NCBI RefSeq assembly: GCF_943913695.1
Contig: NZ_CALTZE010000102.1
Location: 1 to 14,120 of the forward strand
Source of the DNA: an uncultured Marmoricola sp.
Lineage (GTDB): Bacteria; Actinomycetota; Actinomycetes; Propionibacteriales; Nocardioidaceae
Length of the DNA stretch: 14,120 nucleotides
Reading direction: 5' to 3'
Part shown: positions 11,803 to 14,120 of the stretch, one piece after another
Layout of the letters: each line of letters opens with the position of its first letter
Numbering within the stretch: position 1 is the stretch's first letter
The notes under the pieces: model-generated
Told to the model about the DNA's origin: nothing
Database searches by the model: none
Seen by the model: only the letters and a program-made list of their open reading frames with translations
Made by a program: the position numbers and the translations under genes

Positions 11803-13533
11803 ATGACATCAGCAGGCGCCGGGGAGGGGCCGGGCCCGGGATCGGACGCGGGAGCAGACCCGGCATCAGGCCCGGCATCAGACCCGGCGTCGAGGGCGAT
11901 CGCCACCCTCGACCTGGACGTGCTGCGCGCCTTCGCCGACCTGGCCGTCGACCATGCCGCCTTGACGCGCGAGGAGGTCGACGCCCTCAACGTCTACCCG
12001 GTGCCCGACGGCGACACCGGCACCAACGTCTTCCTCACCCTGGAGAGCGCGCGCGACGCGCTGCGGGAGGCGGTGGCCGAGCGGCCGGGCGACCTGCGCC
12101 ACGGGCTCGCGGCCTACTCCCGTGGCGCCCTGCTGGGTGCCCGCGGCAACTCGGGGGTGATCCTCAGCCAGCTGATCGGTGCCCTCGTACGCCGCATCCG
12201 CGACGCCGGTGCCGACGACCGCTCGGCGACGGTCTTCGCCGAGGCCATGGAGCAGGCGGCCCTCGCGGCCTGGGCGGCCGTCGGCGCGCCCGTCGAGGGC
12301 ACCATCCTCAGCGTGGCGAAGGCAGCGGCGCAGGCCGCGGGGGAGGCTGCGGCCACACCCTCGGCGCGGCTCGGGGAGGTGGTGCACGCCGCCTCGCTCG
12401 CCGCTCGCGCAGCGCTCGCGCGCACCCCCGAGCAGCTGCCGCTGCTCGCCCAGGCCGGCGTGGTCGATGCCGGCGGACGGGCGCTGTGCGTGCTGCTGGG
12501 GTCACTGGAGACGGCGCTGACCGGGGAGACCGCGCTGCGCGCACCGGCAGTGCTGGGCGCCCCCTCGCTGCCCCGGGCCCTCCCGACGGGCGACCTGACC
12601 GAGGGCGGTCCGGCCTACGAGGTGATGTATCTGCTGGCGGCCGACGACGAGGCGGTCGCCCGCCTGCGCCACGAGCTGGCGCCGCTCGGCGACTCGCTCG
12701 TGGTCGTCGGCGGCGACGGGCTGTGGAACGTCCACGTGCACGTCGACGACGTGGGCGCGGCCATCGAGGCGGGGGTGCGCGCCGGCCGGCCGCACCGCAT
12801 CGCCGTGACGCACTTCGCCGAGCAGGTCTCCCAGCGCGCCACCGAGCACCGGGGGGCGGCCGCCCGGGCACTCGCGGGCCGCGGCGTCGTCGCGGTCGCC
12901 GCCGGCCCGGGCCTCGCCGAGCTCTTCGCCGGCGCCGGGGCGGTGGTGCTCCGCGGTGGGCCGGGCCGCCGGCCGAGCACGCGCGAGCTGCTGGAGGCGA
13001 TCGAGCGCACCGGCGCCGCCGAGGTGGTGGTGCTGCCCAACGACCCCGACTCCGTGGGGGTGGCCGAGGCCGCCGCCCGCGAGGCGGAGGTGCGCGGGGT
13101 GCACGCGGTGGTGGTGCCGACGCGCGCGCAGGTGCAGGGCATCGCGGCGCTCGCCGTGCACGAGCCCGGGCGGCCGCTCGACAGCGACGTGGTCCACATG
13201 ACCGACGCCGCACGGGGCGCCCGCCACGGCGCGGTCACCGTCGCCGCCAAGGACGCCATGACGATGGCCGGCCCGTGTGCGGCGGGCGACGCGCTGGGTG
13301 TGCTCCAGGGCGACTTCGCGGTGGTCGGGCACGACCTGCTCGCCGTGGCACGTGAGGTGCTCGCCCGGCTCCTCGACGGCGGCGGCGAGCTGGTCACGAT
13401 CGTCGCGGGTGACGAGGGCGCCGAGCTCGCGGACGCGTGCGCCGCCTGGGTCGAGAGCACCCGCGCCGGGGTCGACGTCGTGGTCCACCACGGGGGTCAG
13501 GCGCGCTACCCCCTCCTCGTGGGGGTCGAGTGA
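11803..13533 (+). CDS. DAK2 domain protein, FakA (fatty acid kinase catalytic subunit) family
   Basis: 576-residue protein with an N-terminal DAK2/DhaL domain (about residues 40-235), a middle domain and a C-terminal DegV-like part, the layout of FakA. The nucleotide-metal motif is VDALNVYPVPDGDTGTNVF with Asp69 and Asp71. GALLGARGNSGVILSQLIGA and GVVDAGGRALCVLLGSLE complete the kinase core. Later parts include VVVLPNDPDS and KDAMTMAGPCAAGD. FakA phosphorylates fatty acids carried by a separate FakB (DegV protein); no FakB is in this window. The first 30 residues are Ala/Gly/Pro/Ser-rich and include a 12-bp triplication. The ATG at 11803 follows GAGGGGG at 11792-11798. A -10-like TACGGT at 11776 would give a 15-nt leader. 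Its stop overlaps the recG start (TGATG). The pairing of this gene with recG is common in Gram-positive bacteria. The substrate is inferred. Confidence 0.88.
   Translation: MTSAGAGEGPGPGSDAGADPASGPASDPASRAIATLDLDVLRAFADLAVDHAALTREEVDALNVYPVPDGDTGTNVFLTLESARDALREAVAERPGDLRHGLAAYSRGALLGARGNSGVILSQLIGALVRRIRDAGADDRSATVFAEAMEQAALAAWAAVGAPVEGTILSVAKAAAQAAGEAAATPSARLGEVVHAASLAARAALARTPEQLPLLAQAGVVDAGGRALCVLLGSLETALTGETALRAPAVLGAPSLPRALPTGDLTEGGPAYEVMYLLAADDEAVARLRHELAPLGDSLVVVGGDGLWNVHVHVDDVGAAIEAGVRAGRPHRIAVTHFAEQVSQRATEHRGAAARALAGRGVVAVAAGPGLAELFAGAGAVVLRGGPGRRPSTRELLEAIERTGAAEVVVLPNDPDSVGVAEAAAREAEVRGVHAVVVPTRAQVQGIAALAVHEPGRPLDSDVVHMTDAARGARHGAVTVAAKDAMTMAGPCAAGDALGVLQGDFAVVGHDLLAVAREVLARLLDGGGELVTIVAGDEGAELADACAAWVESTRAGVDVVVHHGGQARYPLLVGVE
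11857..11892 (+). repeat. Three imperfect 12-bp direct repeats in the FakA-like N terminus
   Basis: Units at 11857, 11869 and 11881 read GACCCGGCATCA, GGCCCGGCATCA and GACCCGGCGTCG. They encode DPAS-GPAS-DPAS in the disordered leader of the protein, where length change would keep the frame. Confidence 0.7.
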
Positions 13534-14120
13534 TGGCCGAGTGGATCTACTGGGACACCCCCGTCACGGCCATCGAGGGCAAGGGCGGGCGTCACAAGAT
13601 CTCGGGGGTCTCCGGCATCGACACCGTCGGCGACCTGCTGATGACGCTGCCCCGCACCTATGTCCGCAAGGGCTCGCTCAGCGACCTGCAGGACCTGCAG
13701 GAGGGCGACATGATCTCGCTGGTCGGCCAGATCGTCGCCAGCGAGCAGAAGGAGTGGCTCGACAAGCGCACCCGCCGCACGGCGTGGCGCCAGGAGGTCG
13801 TGATCGCCACGCAGGGCGACACCTTCAACCTCGTCTACTTCGACCGCAACCGGGGCACCGCCGCCTGGCGGGTCCGGGAGACCGCGGTCGGCCGCCACGG
13901 TGTCTTCAGCGGCAAGCTGCGCCGCTTCCGCGACGACTGGCAGCTGGCCAACCCGCTCTCCAAGATGTTCGGCGACGACGGCACCCCCGAGGAGCAGCCG
14001 CCGCTGATCCCGATCTACCCCGAGCACGGCAAGGTGACCACCTGGCAGTTCGAGGAGGCGGTGCAGCTCGCGCTCACCCTCGTCGACCGGGTCCCCGAGG
14101 TGGTCCCGCAGGCGGTCCGC
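13533..14120 (+). CDS. recG: ATP-dependent DNA helicase RecG (N-terminal part, cut by window end)
   Basis: Helicase that remodels stalled replication forks and branched DNA. Only the first 196 codons are in the window and the frame is still open at the last base. The visible part is the wedge/OB-fold region that grips the junction: KISGVSGIDTVGDLLMTLPR with the usual 'LP..Y' after it (RTYVRKG), LQEGDMISLVGQI opening the OB fold, VIATQGDTFNLVYFDRN, VFSGKLRRFRDDWQLANP and PPLIPIYPEHGK. The helicase motifs lie beyond the window. The ATG at 13533 shares one base with the preceding stop (TGATG), so translation is coupled. RecG after a DAK2/FakA gene is the expected order. Confidence 0.92.
   Translation, partial: MAEWIYWDTPVTAIEGKGGRHKISGVSGIDTVGDLLMTLPRTYVRKGSLSDLQDLQEGDMISLVGQIVASEQKEWLDKRTRRTAWRQEVVIATQGDTFNLVYFDRNRGTAAWRVRETAVGRHGVFSGKLRRFRDDWQLANPLSKMFGDDGTPEEQPPLIPIYPEHGKVTTWQFEEAVQLALTLVDRVPEVVPQAVR

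Noticed and set aside
12308..13491. Minus-strand open frames opposite the FakA-like gene
   Set aside because: Codon shadow of a GC-rich gene. Translations are Arg/Pro/His-rich with no conserved motif, whereas the plus strand encodes the DAK2 signature.

Overview
The window is very GC-rich (third codon positions are almost all G or C) and has the gene content and order of an actinobacterial chromosome. A Nocardioides-like member of the Propionibacteriales is my best guess from protein style, but only 'Actinobacteria' is firmly supported. It is core chromosome, with no phage, plasmid, transposase, CRISPR or RNA gene visible. From memory, the order leuC-leuD-hup-cofC/fbiD-gpsA-ddl-DUF3515-thiL-DAK/FakA-recG is the one seen around Rv2988c-Rv2973c of Mycobacterium tuberculosis, with local additions (plsC, a cystathionine gamma-synthase/lyase, a stand-alone Lrp ligand domain, rpmB) and losses.

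Layout, left to right. (1) 17-541: a DNA alkyltransferase (ogt), convergent with an IclR-type regulator (ndgR, minus, 577-1299). (2) 1300-1485: divergent control region with an imperfect palindrome and competing hairpins, then leuC-leuD (to 3544), both subunits of isopropylmalate isomerase. (3) 3545-3691: possible weak terminator overlapping a well-spaced promoter, then hup (3692-4441), an HU protein with a long Lys/Ala/Ser tail that carries a recent 102-bp duplication. (4) cofC/fbiD (minus, 4467-5156), for coenzyme F420 synthesis, divergent from a plsC-gpsA pair (5247-7024) that overlaps by ATGA and makes phospholipid precursors. (5) 7030-7199: an array of six direct and two inverted 17-bp repeats at an exact 21-bp period, between the convergent 3' ends of gpsA and a trans-sulfuration enzyme gene (minus, 7220-8278). 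(6) That gene and ddl (8346-9437) diverge and both look leaderless. (7) A DUF3515 lipoprotein and a 78-aa Lrp/AsnC ligand-binding domain (both minus), divergent from thiL (10319-11335). (8) rpmB (minus, zinc-ribbon L28), with a structured leader, divergent from a FakA/DAK2-family gene (11803-13533) that overlaps the start of recG, which runs off the window end.

The genes serve leucine, methionine/cysteine, thiamine, F420, phospholipid and cell-wall metabolism plus chromosome packing and repair. NdgR controlling leuCD is the clearest regulatory link, known from Streptomyces and, through its homologue LtbR, Corynebacterium. The least explained structure is the 21-bp repeat array. Next come the paired alternative hairpins in the leuC and rpmB leaders and two non-standard residues in the Ddl active site.
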